Notes: generated by a model from the sequence alone, not told the origin. 64,000 nt of DNA from JAEYXS01 sp943367715 (GCA_943367715.1 CALRJY020000017.1:55730-119729), one strand, 5' to 3'. Positions 33,227 through 41,429 are shown, counted from the stretch's first letter. A program made the numbers and translations.

Positions 33227-35041
33227 CTATTTCTTCTTCTTCACCGGGGCCGCTGGCAACTTGGCCGCTTCCGCCGCTGGCGTCACCGGATCCGTGTTGG
33301 TCATCTTCGTTTGCAGGATCGTGAGCAAGTTGTTCACGGTCCAGTAGAGCGTCAGACCCGCTGAGAAATTGTAGAGGAACACGAGGAACATGAGCGGCAT
33401 GTACTTCATGATCTTCTGCTGCACCGGATCCATCGTCGGCGAGGCCGGCGTGATCTGCGCCTGCCAGAGCATCGTCACACCCATCAGCAACGGCATCGGA
33501 TTGATCGGGAAATTGATCCCCGGTATCACAAACACCGTGTCCGACTGCGACAGATCCATCACCCACAGGAACTCCGCCCCACGCAGCTCGATCGCCGTCT
33601 GCAACATGCGGAAGAAGCCGAAGAACACCGGGATCTGCAACACCATCGGGATGCAACTGCCGAAAGGATTCACCTTATGCTCGCGCCACAGTTCGAACTG
33701 CTTCTGCGTCAGTTTCTGCGGATCATCCTTGTACTTGTCCTGGATCTTCTTCAGCTCCGGAGCCAGCGCCGCCATGCGTTTCATCGACTTCGTGCTCGCT
33801 TTCGTCAGCGGCCAGAAGACCAGCTTGATCGACACCGTGATGACCACGATGGCCCAACCGTAGGAGAGCCCCCAGGAAGCCAGCGCGTTCATGGAGAGCA
33901 ACAGCGCCTTCGCGAAGAAGCCAGGGAACCCGCCGAAGTTCATCACCAAGTCCAAGTTATTGTTATACTTGGAAGCCTGGCGCGCCAGCGTGTTGTATTC
34001 ACGCGGCCCGGTGAAGAGATCATACTCGCGCTCGATCTTGCTGTTCGCCGCGATGTTCGCCTGCGGATAAACAAACCCCGTCTGGAAACCATGCGGCGTA
34101 GCGATCGCCCGCGGATCCGCCGCCTTCTCCGCTTCCGTCGGCGGCGGCAGATTGATCTGGCGCGAGACGACCTGGGGCGCCGCTTCCTTCGGCACCGCCG
34201 CCATCGTGAAGAACTGGTTATGCACCGCTGCCCACTTCACATCATTCTCACCCGCCAGGTATTCCGAGCGGGGAGTGCCCGGGAAACAGCCGAGGAAACG
34301 GTTCGCAAACCACGCCGTGCCCTCATGCACATCCTTCTTCCCGTTATACCAGATGAAGCCCGTCGTCGCCTCCGTCTCGTGCGCCGTCTGCGGCGTCGCC
34401 GTGCCGAAGATTACCGTCTGCGCCGGCAACCGCACCGTTTGCGTCGACCGGTTTTCGATCGTCACCTTCGTGTGCAAAAGGTAATTCGTCCCCACCGTGA
34501 ACTCCTTCACGATCAAGATCTCATTGCCCACCAGCTTCTCCGCACGGACGCTGTTGCCCGTCTTCGTCAGCTTGTAAATGCCGTCTCCCTCGATCACCGA
34601 TCCGCCCAGCAACGCCATCGCGGGCGTCGGCGCCTTCGTGTTCAGCGTCGCGAACTTGTTCGTATCCGTGCCCGTTTTCGAACCCACCGAGTGCGGATAC
34701 TTCGTCAACTCTACCAGCTTGATGCCGCCACCGTGCGAGGTGAACGTGTAGCGCACGTCATCTCCCGCCAACACTTCCGTTTGCTCCGGCGTGTTCGGCG
34801 CCACCAGCAACGTCGAGGCATTGCCTGTCGTACGCGTCTCCGTTCCCGAAACCGCCGCCACGGCCGTCGCCACCCCATTGCTAAGCGTCCCGATATTCGT
34901 TCCGCCCAGCGGCGCGTTCGTGGGAGCCAACTGCTGCGTCATGCGCGGCGGCGGTGGTCCCCAGATATAATTAATCAGCGGGAACCAGCCCAACAACAGG
35001 GCCACCGACAGAGCGACAATGATGATAGATTTACGATCCAT
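33227..35041 (-). CDS. yidC: Membrane protein insertase YidC
   Basis: 604 residues of the Gram-negative type. An N-terminal span (SIIIVALSVALLLGWFPLI) is followed by a large periplasmic P1 domain (about residues 80-350) and five C-terminal spans beginning around SYGWAIVVITVSIKLVFWPL. SMKRMAALAPELKKIQDKY and ELWREHKVNPFGSCIPMVLQ are conserved cytoplasmic and membrane segments. YidC inserts and folds inner-membrane proteins. Its ATG shares one base with the yidD stop (TAATG). Confidence 0.96.
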   Translation of the reverse strand: MDRKSIIIVALSVALLLGWFPLINYIWGPPPPRMTQQLAPTNAPLGGTNIGTLSNGVATAVAAVSGTETRTTGNASTLLVAPNTPEQTEVLAGDDVRYTFTSHGGGIKLVELTKYPHSVGSKTGTDTNKFATLNTKAPTPAMALLGGSVIEGDGIYKLTKTGNSVRAEKLVGNEILIVKEFTVGTNYLLHTKVTIENRSTQTVRLPAQTVIFGTATPQTAHETEATTGFIWYNGKKDVHEGTAWFANRFLGCFPGTPRSEYLAGENDVKWAAVHNQFFTMAAVPKEAAPQVVSRQINLPPPTEAEKAADPRAIATPHGFQTGFVYPQANIAANSKIEREYDLFTGPREYNTLARQASKYNNNLDLVMNFGGFPGFFAKALLLSMNALASWGLSYGWAIVVITVSIKLVFWPLTKASTKSMKRMAALAPELKKIQDKYKDDPQKLTQKQFELWREHKVNPFGSCIPMVLQIPVFFGFFRMLQTAIELRGAEFLWVMDLSQSDTVFVIPGINFPINPMPLLMGVTMLWQAQITPASPTMDPVQQKIMKYMPLMFLVFLYNFSAGLTLYWTVNNLLTILQTKMTNTDPVTPAAEAAKLPAAPVKKKK

Positions 35042-35397
35042 TAGGAAGAAGTCGGACGAGGTACAAATGTGGAACCGCTCGCCGAAGCGGCAGTATGAAC
35101 CGGCGTCTCCGCCGTTAAATCAAGGTCATGCTCACCGCAACCGCAGCCCCGCTCATGCTTGGCCGGCACGGGATCAAAACCAAAGGAACCCCACGGATTG
35201 CAACGCAGGATACGCTTGAACGCCAGCCACGAACCACGGAACGCTCCGTGCAACTGGATCGCCTGCAGCGCGTACTCCGAGCAACTCGGATTGAACCGGC
35301 ACAAGCCGTTCGGATTGAAGAGCTGCGTCAACACCGGAGACACCAGCCAGCGATACAGCCGGATGATGCCTGTCAAAAGGTGTTGCAATAAGCGCAT
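35041..35397 (-). CDS. yidD: Membrane protein insertion efficiency factor YidD
   Basis: 118 residues. LYRWLVSPVLTQLFNPNGLC and RFNPSCSEYALQAIQLHGAF carry the conserved cysteines of YidD. ILRCNPWGSFGFDPVPAKH closes the domain. The C-terminal 35 residues are a variable extension. It is coupled to yidC and rnpA by one-base overlaps. Confidence 0.94.
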   Translation of the reverse strand: MRLLQHLLTGIIRLYRWLVSPVLTQLFNPNGLCRFNPSCSEYALQAIQLHGAFRGSWLAFKRILRCNPWGSFGFDPVPAKHERGCGCGEHDLDLTAETPVHTAASASGSTFVPRPTSS

Positions 35398-35777
35398 CAG
35401 GTTTCTGTTTCCTTCAGCAGACCGGCCCGGCGCAAGACCGTGAAATATTCACGCTCCACCTCCTGCCGGCTCTTTCCCACGATGGACGCCCGCGCCACCA
35501 AGACCAGCTCCACTGGTGATTTCAGGATGCCCCGATTAAGTCGGAAAGCCTCCCGCATCACCCGTCGCGCCCGGTTTCGGACCACCGCTCCACCGATTTT
35601 CCGGCTGGTGACCACCCCCAACCGGGATTCGCTGCCTTCCGGCAAAACCAGCCAATTAGCGATCAAACAGCCATGAACCAGCCGTTTTCCGCCCTCTTTC
35701 ACCCGGCGAAACTCATGCCCCAGCCGCAACCGTGCGGACCGGGGCAATCCAAACGCCTTTGGGCGGTTTTCGGCCAT
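35397..35777 (-). CDS. rnpA: Ribonuclease P protein component
   Basis: 126 residues. The signature RARRVMREAFRLNR follows SRKIGGAVVRN, and LGHEFRRVKEGGKRLVHGCL is the N-terminal RNA-binding part. RnpA assists the RNase P RNA in 5' maturation of tRNAs. It follows rpmH by 16 bases, the usual order. Confidence 0.95.
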   Translation of the reverse strand: MAENRPKAFGLPRSARLRLGHEFRRVKEGGKRLVHGCLIANWLVLPEGSESRLGVVTSRKIGGAVVRNRARRVMREAFRLNRGILKSPVELVLVARASIVGKSRQEVEREYFTVLRRAGLLKETET

Positions 35778-35793
35778 ACGGCCAAACGGGAAA

Positions 35794-35931
35794 TTAGACC
35801 GGAGTCAGGCGCTTACGGCCCAAATTACGACGGCGGCGGAGGATCTCGCGACCGCTCTTCGTAGAATTACGGTTCAAGAAACCATGCTGCCGCTTGCGGC
35901 GCATCTTCGAAGGTTGATACTGGCGTTTCAT
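35794..35931 (-). CDS. rpmH: 50S ribosomal protein L34
   Basis: 45 residues, translated by hand on the minus strand: MKRQYQPSKMRRKRQHGFLN, then RNSTKSGREILRRRRN, then LGRKRLTPV. This is a canonical L34. The ATG at 35931 is the first gene of the rpmH-rnpA-yidD-yidC-khpB operon. In many bacteria dnaA and the origin are next to rpmH; neither dnaA nor a DnaA-box cluster is seen here. Confidence 0.96.
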   Translation of the reverse strand: MKRQYQPSKMRRKRQHGFLNRNSTKSGREILRRRRNLGRKRLTPV

Positions 35932-36025
35932 GCGTCTGTCTCGATTTAAATGTCTGTGGCGCAAGCCACTATGTCAGGCAGGCAAACCCGCCGCACCCGA
36001 CACCCCGCCATAAACGGAGCCGCAG

Positions 36026-36053
36026 AGACTACCAGTGACTCTTAGAGTGTCAA
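36026..36053 (-). promoter_or_regulatory. Candidate promoter of the rpmH operon
   Basis: On the minus strand a consensus -35 TTGACA (36053-36048) is followed, after 16 bases, by TAGTCT (36031-36026) as a weak -10. The start would be about 90 bases upstream of the rpmH ATG. The -35 is perfect but the -10 is poor. Confidence 0.4.
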
Positions 36054-36131
36054 GCGCCAGCCCCAGCTTTTCAGCTACAGTTTTGGCCCACCCGTAGCCC
36101 CCGAATTAGTGAGATCGACCTAACCTCCCTC

Positions 36132-36263
36132 AATCGTCCTCGTCGTCGTTCTCGTCCTTCGTCCTCGCTTCTCATAAGTTCTATCCGACTCATAAGCCCC
36201 ATTCCCAAATGGCCCGCCGGTGCCACCGGCTTTGAACTTTGAGTTTTGAGCTTTGAACTTTAT
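36132..36263. repeat. Low-complexity and hairpin tract
   Basis: A CTCGTCGTC-type pyrimidine-rich tract (36132-36168) is followed by a perfect 7-bp hairpin with a 1-nt loop (36216-36230, GCCGGTG/CACCGGC). Repeated TTTGAACTTTGAG-like words run from 36230 to 36263. No gene is visible between the rpmH start and the large repeat at 36303. Confidence 0.55.
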
Positions 36264-36302
36264 TCGCCCGTAATGCAATTAAATGCCCGTGATGCAATCA
36301 CT

Positions 36303-37104
36303 CCCTTGAAGCGCGCCTTCCCGTCCGATCCGTTTTATGTTTCCTCCGCGATTGCCTCCTGTCCTGCGGTACTATAGCAACCAGTCCACCCTCACCGGAC
36401 CAAACCCTCGCCAGCCACTCCAAAACCTCCGTCATCACAACGAAGGGAGACTGTCTGGAAAGATGGCTTGAGGTCGGCTGCGCAGGATAAATCGGTCAGG
36501 GCTAGGCGCGGCGAGGGCGCGTATCAATAAAAAGATACGTGACCAAGCCACAACAACGCCCTGGCCAATTCAGACCAGCAGACGCCTCAAGACATCTTTT
36601 CAGATCGTCTCTAGGAACTATTTCAAAGAACAATGAAACCATCCGACCCCTGTGCGGTATCGTTCCTCTGTCCCTACGATTGGGACTTCAGCTTGAGCGC
36701 CTGTCCAAGGCCAGGCCGGTTCCGCAGTGGTTACTAGAGATTCCCCGGTCTGGTCATAACCTATGACGACCGACGTCCCTTTCCCCCTCCGGCTTACGGA
36801 CCCTGATCCATACGCCCGATACACCCACATATCCTGAGACATGGTAGGGTATCGTGATAACCAACACCCCACCACCGCCGAAGCATTTCTTCCTTTTGGG
36901 AAGCCGAACTTCGGCTGGCTCCATAAGGACTGTCACCTCCCCGCCAACGCAGGCACACAACCTTGCACGCGTATTAGAGTACACAATGCACCATCATGTG
37001 TTGATGACTTGGGATTTTCCGGTGGCTGCCTACCGCTCCGATTGAGCGCCAACCACTGTTCTCACCCGTCCTTTACCAGCAGCGAGCTGCCAGCACTGAA
37101 ATTA
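36303..37104 (+). ncRNA. Large structured repeat, copy 2 (candidate non-coding RNA)
   Basis: About 802 bp matching 10631-11339 over its whole length except for an extra stretch near 36835-36920. The rod-like fold is preserved: 36447-36451 with 36607-36611, 36454-36465 with 36593-36604 (12 bp, one G-T), 36467-36473 with 36585-36591, 36494-36502 with 36558-36566 (one T-G), and 36519-36525 with 36534-36540 around an AATAAAAA loop. The second hairpin pairs 36746-36750 with 36768-36772 and 36753-36758 with 36762-36767. Compared with copy 1, the 36494 helix shows four paired compensatory changes. The reading frames in this stretch are not conserved between copies. It lies between the rpmH promoter and an accessory island. 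Confidence 0.55.
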
Positions 37105-37303
37105 ATCCCACAAAACTCGCAATCTTTCCATCACTTTTCGCTAAAATTTGCATCGCCATTCCATCCCTTTCACCCGCAAGAAATTACAAAAACCGCTCCG
37201 TGCGTAACTCGCATTTCACCCCGGCTCAACACTCACCTCCTGTCCTATCGAGAAAAGAGTCGCCCGCATCACCCTTCCATTTTACTTATAGCGTTAGACG
37301 CTT

Positions 37304-37594
37304 ATGGAACTCCATGAACAACTCGACGAAGTCAAAGACCAGCAATCGCTACTAAACTTTATCCGCGCTCTGGCCAAAGACCGTGCCGACGCCGTGAGCG
37401 CCGAAAAGAAATCTCCCAGTTCCCCCTATGGCCCCGATGCTGGTGGCTGGGAAAACACCACCATCGAAAGCTTTCTCGAAGCAGGCGCTGCTTGGGCGGA
37501 AGACACCAAATTTGGTGAAACCCAAAATTTGTCGCCCGCCAATCCCTGGCAACAATTCGCCAGCTTCCTCTATTGCGGAAAAATCTACGAATGA
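37304..37594 (+). CDS. DUF7660-type small protein
   Basis: 96 residues. GGWENTTIESFLEAGAAWAE followed by WQQFASFLYCGKIYE is the pattern of the DUF7660 family, small soluble proteins found beside toxin or immunity genes in many genomes. Function is unknown. It opens the accessory island that runs to about 42008. Its 3' end overlaps the open frame that precedes the next lipoprotein's likely start. Confidence 0.6.
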   Translation: MELHEQLDEVKDQQSLLNFIRALAKDRADAVSAEKKSPSSPYGPDAGGWENTTIESFLEAGAAWAEDTKFGETQNLSPANPWQQFASFLYCGKIYE

Positions 37595-37644
37595 CCTTTC
37601 TTGGCTATCGGCAATCTCCCACTCAGGCCCCGCTGCCCCACCCC

Positions 37645-38124
37645 ATGCGACTCACCCTTGTCACCCTCCTTTCGCTGTTGCTGCTCAGTGGTTGCCGGAC
37701 CCCGCAAGCCCGCCACCCCATCAACCCCGAAGCCTTGGGAATGTTTCCCAAGCTCGAGCAAACCGATGCTGAAACACAGCGGCTGTCACAAGACACCTTC
37801 GCCGCCTTCACCTCACTGTTTGGCCAGCCCTTACCCCCTCAGTTCAGCTTGGATCAGCCCGCCGTCGGCTGGTTCACCGATGCTGGCGAATTAAAGCAGC
37901 TCCGCGCCTCCGCCAAAATTCCCCGCACCGAATTCCACGCCCGGATCACCTCCAAAAGTTGGCGTGAAATCCCCCTCCCTCCCGAATATCTGGCAGCCAT
38001 GCACCTCTCCCCGGATGTGCCCAAAGCCTACCTGACCTGCTACCTTGGCTCACTCGCCGGCCAGCCCGCCTATCTGTTTTGGAGCGACTATGCCGAGACC
38101 ATCATGCTCGTCCTAGATTACTGA
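37645..38124 (+). CDS. Hypothetical lipoprotein
   Basis: 159 residues from the ATG at 37645, chosen because it opens a lipoprotein signal peptide with lipobox LLLSGC (RLTLVTLLSLLLLSGC); the frame extends to 37573 without such a feature. The mature part is soluble with no recognised domain (AYLTCYLGSLAGQPAYLFWS near the end). Likely anchored in the inner or outer membrane. Confidence 0.55.
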   Translation: MRLTLVTLLSLLLLSGCRTPQARHPINPEALGMFPKLEQTDAETQRLSQDTFAAFTSLFGQPLPPQFSLDQPAVGWFTDAGELKQLRASAKIPRTEFHARITSKSWREIPLPPEYLAAMHLSPDVPKAYLTCYLGSLAGQPAYLFWSDYAETIMLVLDY

Positions 38125-38139
38125 ACCACCCTCCTCCCT

Positions 38140-38230
38140 GCCCCGAAAGGGGCAAATGCCGGTAGCCACTAGTGACCAACGGGAACTAGTGGTTGACCGT
38201 CAAAAAACATCACCGCCCCGGCAGGGGCGG
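38140..38230. repeat. Cluster of three hairpins
   Basis: GCCCC/GGGGC with a GAAA loop (38140-38153), CCACTAGT/ACTAGTGG with an 11-nt loop (38166-38192) and CCGCCCC/GGGGCGG with a 4-nt loop (38213-38230). The cluster follows the lipoprotein stop directly. The remaining bases to 38424 hold the first copy of a 55-bp direct repeat and no gene. Confidence 0.65.
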
Positions 38231-38324
38231 ATGACCCCGAATATCCACACAACCCCTTCCTCCCTCAGCTATCGTCTATTTGCGATTGGCTATCCTTTTT
38301 CGCCCCTCGCTCATCGAAACCTCA

Positions 38325-38379
38325 CACCTTGTCTTTCGCCCCCAAACCCGCTTAACTCACCCCCAGAAAAGGATGCACC
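38325..38379 (+). repeat. 55-bp direct repeat, first copy
   Basis: The 55 bases from CACCTTGTCTTTCGCC to GGATGCACC recur at 39008-39062 with three differences. In the second copy the 3' end contains the ATG of a lipoprotein-like gene. Here the ATG at 38373 leads to a short frame that soon stops. Confidence 0.75.
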
Positions 38380-38424
38380 TGACAATGTCCAACCACCAAA
38401 CCTGCAATTGGCCTAATACCAATT

Positions 38425-38967
38425 ATGCGGCATAAACGGCACCGCGTCCTCATAGGCATCGGTTGCACTCTGCTGCTTGCGGGGATCATCGGTTACGGAT
38501 TCGCGTTTTGGATGGGCAGTCGCCCCGCAGTCGTTACCTTGACTGTGCCAAAGCACGAGTTGGTGAATGGTTTGCTGACGGTGACGGTGATCGCCAACAA
38601 CACTGGACCGACAGCTTTGATCATGAGGGGAGATCCTCCTTTCTCCGAAGTGCGGTTTCAGACCCCTAGCGGCTGGACCAATGTATCACCCGCATATATT
38701 TCCAAACAGAGCAGTATTCGTTACCTCCTACCCGGTCGGAGCCAGACTTACCAATTTACAGTCCCTTACCTCGGCCCACGTTTTCAGGTCGGCGGCGGTT
38801 TTGAGAGTGCTGGTGCCAGAAGTTCGCTGGCCGGACATCTGCTCGAGTCTGGCTGGTGGAATCGGCTCGCACCAGTATCGGGACTTGTCTTGCGATGTCT
38901 GCCCGACGGAACTAGGGCGAATCTTGTGTTTTGGAGCCCAGAGATCGAAGCGGCACCGAAGCATTGA
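38425..38967 (+). CDS. Hypothetical single-span membrane protein
   Basis: 180 residues. One N-terminal span (VLIGIGCTLLLAGIIGYGFA) anchors an extracytoplasmic beta-rich domain (VVTLTVPKHELVNGLLTVTV, then YQFTVPYLGPRF). It has an immunoglobulin-like feel but no family could be named. It lies between the two copies of the 55-bp repeat. Confidence 0.5.
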   Translation: MRHKRHRVLIGIGCTLLLAGIIGYGFAFWMGSRPAVVTLTVPKHELVNGLLTVTVIANNTGPTALIMRGDPPFSEVRFQTPSGWTNVSPAYISKQSSIRYLLPGRSQTYQFTVPYLGPRFQVGGGFESAGARSSLAGHLLESGWWNRLAPVSGLVLRCLPDGTRANLVFWSPEIEAAPKH

Positions 38968-39007
38968 GGCTATGCCGCCTAATGTTTCAGAGACACCGAA
39001 ACGCTCC

Positions 39008-39062
39008 CACCTTGTCTTGCGCCCCTAAACCCGCTTAACTCATCCCCAGAAAAGGATGCACC
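39008..39062 (+). repeat. 55-bp direct repeat, second copy
   Basis: Matches 38325-38379 with three substitutions. It overlaps the start codon at 39056 of the next gene. The repeat therefore carries a 5' gene flank; a local duplication of a small gene with later loss of one copy would explain it. Confidence 0.75.
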
Positions 39063-39604
39063 CGGCCTCGCCAGATCAAGTTGCGCCAACCCAAAACCGA
39101 TTGGGGCCCAGCAATCTGTCCGTCCCTCTCGCACGCCAGTTCACGTCGATCGCATTTGCTTGCCTGCTGGCCCTGACAGCCTGCCGCCCCAGTAACTCCC
39201 CAAAGAATTCCATTCACGAAATCACCGGCACGAGCACCGAGCGCATTGCTGGCGTTTCGGCTATTCTCGCCAAACACACAACACTTCCCACGCCGGTTAT
39301 TGATGCCCACTTCATCGAGGAGCAGATCGGTGATGGGAGTTTTGGCCCCTCGGATTTTAGGAGGTTTTACGCACTTGAAGTTTCTCCGCAGGACCTCAGC
39401 CAATGGACGCGGCTTCTGACTCCCTTGAGCAAAGCCACACCCTATGTCACCCCACCGTCATCGGCCGGCACTTGGTGGGTTTCGTCCTCTGCTTTTGCTT
39501 CGCTTCAGTTTTACAAAACCGACGGCTTGACGGCCACCACCAATGGCTGGATAGGCGTCTCACCACAAACCGGCCACATCTACATTTTCACGTTTACGAT
39601 GTGA
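39056..39604 (+). CDS. Hypothetical lipoprotein-like secreted protein
   Basis: 182 residues from the ATG at 39056. The hydrophobic segment FTSIAFACLLALTAC with a lipobox-like LTAC begins only near residue 29, so the true start may be a later non-ATG codon. AAAAGG lies immediately before the ATG, too close for a good ribosome site. The mature part ends GWIGVSPQTGHIYIFTFTM, beta-rich, no family recognised. Confidence 0.5.
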   Translation: MHPASPDQVAPTQNRLGPSNLSVPLARQFTSIAFACLLALTACRPSNSPKNSIHEITGTSTERIAGVSAILAKHTTLPTPVIDAHFIEEQIGDGSFGPSDFRRFYALEVSPQDLSQWTRLLTPLSKATPYVTPPSSAGTWWVSSSAFASLQFYKTDGLTATTNGWIGVSPQTGHIYIFTFTM

Positions 39605-39649
39605 CCATTCCTGGACTTGAAACCTGCCATCAAAACCGCAACCTCATTC

Positions 39650-40138
39650 ATGCACGATACTTGGCCCCCTAAACTCGGACGCCTCAACACCGAAACCCTC
39701 CTCCAGCAATTCGCCGAAGCCTCCGTCCTCTCGGATGACAACTGGGACACCGTCGAAGTCGTCCTCAACGAAGACTTCGGTGTCATCACCGCCCTGCCCG
39801 ATCAATCCTACGATCCCTCCTCCCGCGCCCTCATCGCCGAAGTCCTCACCGCCCTGCCCAAGCTCGACGACGAAGTCCAGCAATCATGCCTCGCCGACCA
39901 GCAAAAAACCAAACTCCCCGGCCGCAATTTTCAGAACACCCTCATCCTCGTGAACCTCCCGGATACCGATAACATCGAGCTCACCTACTTCGGCACCGGC
40001 ATGGACGACACCCAATGGGAAGAAACCTTCACCCGCGAAGGCCTCACCTGGCACCGCACCACCCCACCCCGCCAACACCAACCGCCCACACCCACTCCCA
40101 AGTCCAACCCCACCCATCGCCCCCCAAACAAACCATAA
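39650..40138 (+). CDS. Hypothetical cytoplasmic protein, possibly immunity-like
   Basis: 162 residues from the ATG at 39650 (MHDTWPPKLGRL); the frame is open from 39617. An acidic helical/strand domain (AEASVLSDDNWDTVEVVLNE, then LTYFGTGMDDTQWEETFTRE) is followed by a Pro/Thr-rich tail. The 'TYFGTGMDDTQWE...GLTWHR' ending resembles small immunity-type proteins, but no named family was recognised. Confidence 0.5.
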   Translation: MHDTWPPKLGRLNTETLLQQFAEASVLSDDNWDTVEVVLNEDFGVITALPDQSYDPSSRALIAEVLTALPKLDDEVQQSCLADQQKTKLPGRNFQNTLILVNLPDTDNIELTYFGTGMDDTQWEETFTREGLTWHRTTPPRQHQPPTPTPKSNPTHRPPNKP

Positions 40139-40164
40139 TGGCCAATTCACCCCGTCTTCAGTCA

Positions 40165-40245
40165 GGGCCAAAGGCCCGCCTCATACCAGCCTAGGCCAAC
40201 GGCCTAGGTAACCGTTTTCCCAATAGACAAAAGGGCTGAAAGCCC
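40165..40245. repeat. Cluster of three short-loop hairpins
   Basis: GGGCC/GGCCC with AAA loop (40165-40177), CCTAGGCC/GGCCTAGG with AAC loop (40190-40208) and GGGCT/AGCCC with GAA loop (40233-40245). It lies in the 164-base gap before the next gene. Confidence 0.75.
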
Positions 40246-40302
40246 GCTTCATGGGCCAAGGACGCACCTGCCGGACAACACATAATCGCCACTCTCTGTC
40301 AC

Positions 40303-40575
40303 ATGAACGCCAAACAACAAGCTCACTGGCAACAGATTCGCGCACGTGGTCGCACTGACTTTGCCTTGCGCCGGGGGGTGACCATTGGTTTCTTTCTCTG
40401 GGCCGGACTTTCTTTCTTCGGCAACTGGAGTGGCTGGCGGGAACTGGTCCTCTCCCTGCCCTTTTACATCTGTATGTTCATTGCCTTCGAATGGTTCGTC
40501 ATGTGGCCCTGGCGTGAACGCGATTATCTCCGCGTCCTCAAGGAATCTTCGGAACCGCCCGCCACATCCGCATGA
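40303..40575 (+). CDS. Hypothetical small membrane protein
   Basis: 90 residues with two spans (GVTIGFFLWAGLSFFGNWSG and LVLSLPFYICMFIAFEWFVM). A basic N-terminus (NAKQQAHWQQIRARGRTDFA) suggests it stays in the cytoplasm. Its TGA overlaps the ATG of the DUF6896-type gene (ATGA), so both are made together. Confidence 0.55.
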   Translation: MNAKQQAHWQQIRARGRTDFALRRGVTIGFFLWAGLSFFGNWSGWRELVLSLPFYICMFIAFEWFVMWPWRERDYLRVLKESSEPPATSA

Positions 40576-40976
40576 ACCTGTCCCTCATTCGCTCCTTCAT
40601 CGCCGACCAGGCCGCCGCCAAAGACCTCGTCTACCGGCACTTCGGAGTGGCTCCAAATACGAAAGCCATGGAGTGGTGGCTCGTGCGGGAAAAAGTGCGA
40701 CAGCAATACGCAGCCAATCCCTTTGCCAAACAATTCTATCCCCACGGATCCGGTCTGGAACTGGCCCTGGAAGACCTCTACATAGATTTCGACTACTCCG
40801 ATGAAGGAAATCCTGATGGCTTCGACAAATGGCGGCTATACACCCACTTCATGGGCGGCAAATTCAACAACAACGGCCCCGACAACTACATCCATAAAAG
40901 AATGTCCGCTTGGTTCGATGAATTGGTCTTGGAAGGAAAGATCGTCGAGCGGGACAAACTGTATTATTTGGACTAA
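40572..40976 (+). CDS. DUF6896-type protein, immunity-like
   Basis: 134 residues. ELALEDLYIDFDYSDEGNPD and GFDKWRLYTHFMGG followed by ELVLEGKIVERDKLYYLD match the pattern of DUF6896 proteins, a small family often found among immunity genes of polymorphic toxin loci. No toxin gene is present in the window. The four-base overlap with the preceding two-span protein gene is a strong sign of co-expression. Confidence 0.55.
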   Translation: MNLSLIRSFIADQAAAKDLVYRHFGVAPNTKAMEWWLVREKVRQQYAANPFAKQFYPHGSGLELALEDLYIDFDYSDEGNPDGFDKWRLYTHFMGGKFNNNGPDNYIHKRMSAWFDELVLEGKIVERDKLYYLD

Positions 40977-41018
40977 GCGGTTTGTTTTTTGACTCCCGTT
41001 GCCAACCACCACCAGCTT

Positions 41019-41243
41019 ATGAGCAAGAAACGGCAGGAAGAGAGATCTCTATTCGTTACGACTGCAAGATGCTTGATAGCCGATGTTGTAGCTGGCAAGT
41101 GGGATCATATCATTCCGACTTGGAGAAGCAAACCCGTCGAAGAGTGGGATGAGGTGTTGGAGGAGTTTTCGTTGCGTTGCCCGGGACACGAAAAGTCAGA
41201 CTACGTTGATGCTCTTCGCCGGTGTCAGTGGAATAACCGGTGA
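41019..41243 (+). CDS. Hypothetical small soluble protein
   Basis: 74 residues from the ATG at 41019 (MSKKRQEERSLFVTTARCLI); the frame opens at 40989. It is amphipathic and helical and ends DYVDALRRCQWNNR. No family recognised and no ribosome site stands out, so it may be a fragment. Confidence 0.4.
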   Translation: MSKKRQEERSLFVTTARCLIADVVAGKWDHIIPTWRSKPVEEWDEVLEEFSLRCPGHEKSDYVDALRRCQWNNR

Positions 41244-41277
41244 TTACATTTATGTCACACGCGCTTCTCCAAATCCC

Positions 41278-41399
41278 TTTGACTAACATTGACTCCCCGT
41301 GCGTCTGATAGAGGATTGCTCAAACCCATGAAAACCGCCCAGATCCACTCATGGCTCCTCGCCCTGTCGTTAGGAATTACGGCCAGAAAACAAGCCTGA
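41278..41399 (+). pseudogene. Duplicated promoter and signal-peptide start of the esterase gene at 42080
   Basis: Bases 41278-41368 match 42021-42120, which contain the upstream region and first codons of the secreted esterase gene. The sequences share TTTGACTAACATTGACTCC, then CGTCTGATAGAGGATT, then ATGAAAACCGCC, then CTCATGGCTCCTCGCCCTG. Here the ATG at 41328 opens MKTAQIHSWLLALSLGITAR, and the frame stops at 41397-41399 after 23 codons. It is a decapitated copy of the esterase signal peptide, separated from the intact gene by the zinc-ribbon-like gene. Confidence 0.8.
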
Positions 41400-41429
41400 G
41401 ATTGACCGTATACAACTCATTCAACAGCC

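Noticed and set aside
35932..36302. Search for dnaA boxes and a replication origin next to rpmH
   Set aside because: No cluster of TTATCCACA-like sites and no dnaA gene were seen; only hairpins, low-complexity words and a candidate promoter are present.
36618..36875. An 85-codon minus-strand frame and several plus-strand frames within the large repeat
   Set aside because: The frames are not kept between the two copies. The plus-strand SLRLGLQ...RPVPQWLL similarity reflects DNA identity and shows many replacement changes. Conserved base pairing with compensatory changes explains the region better.
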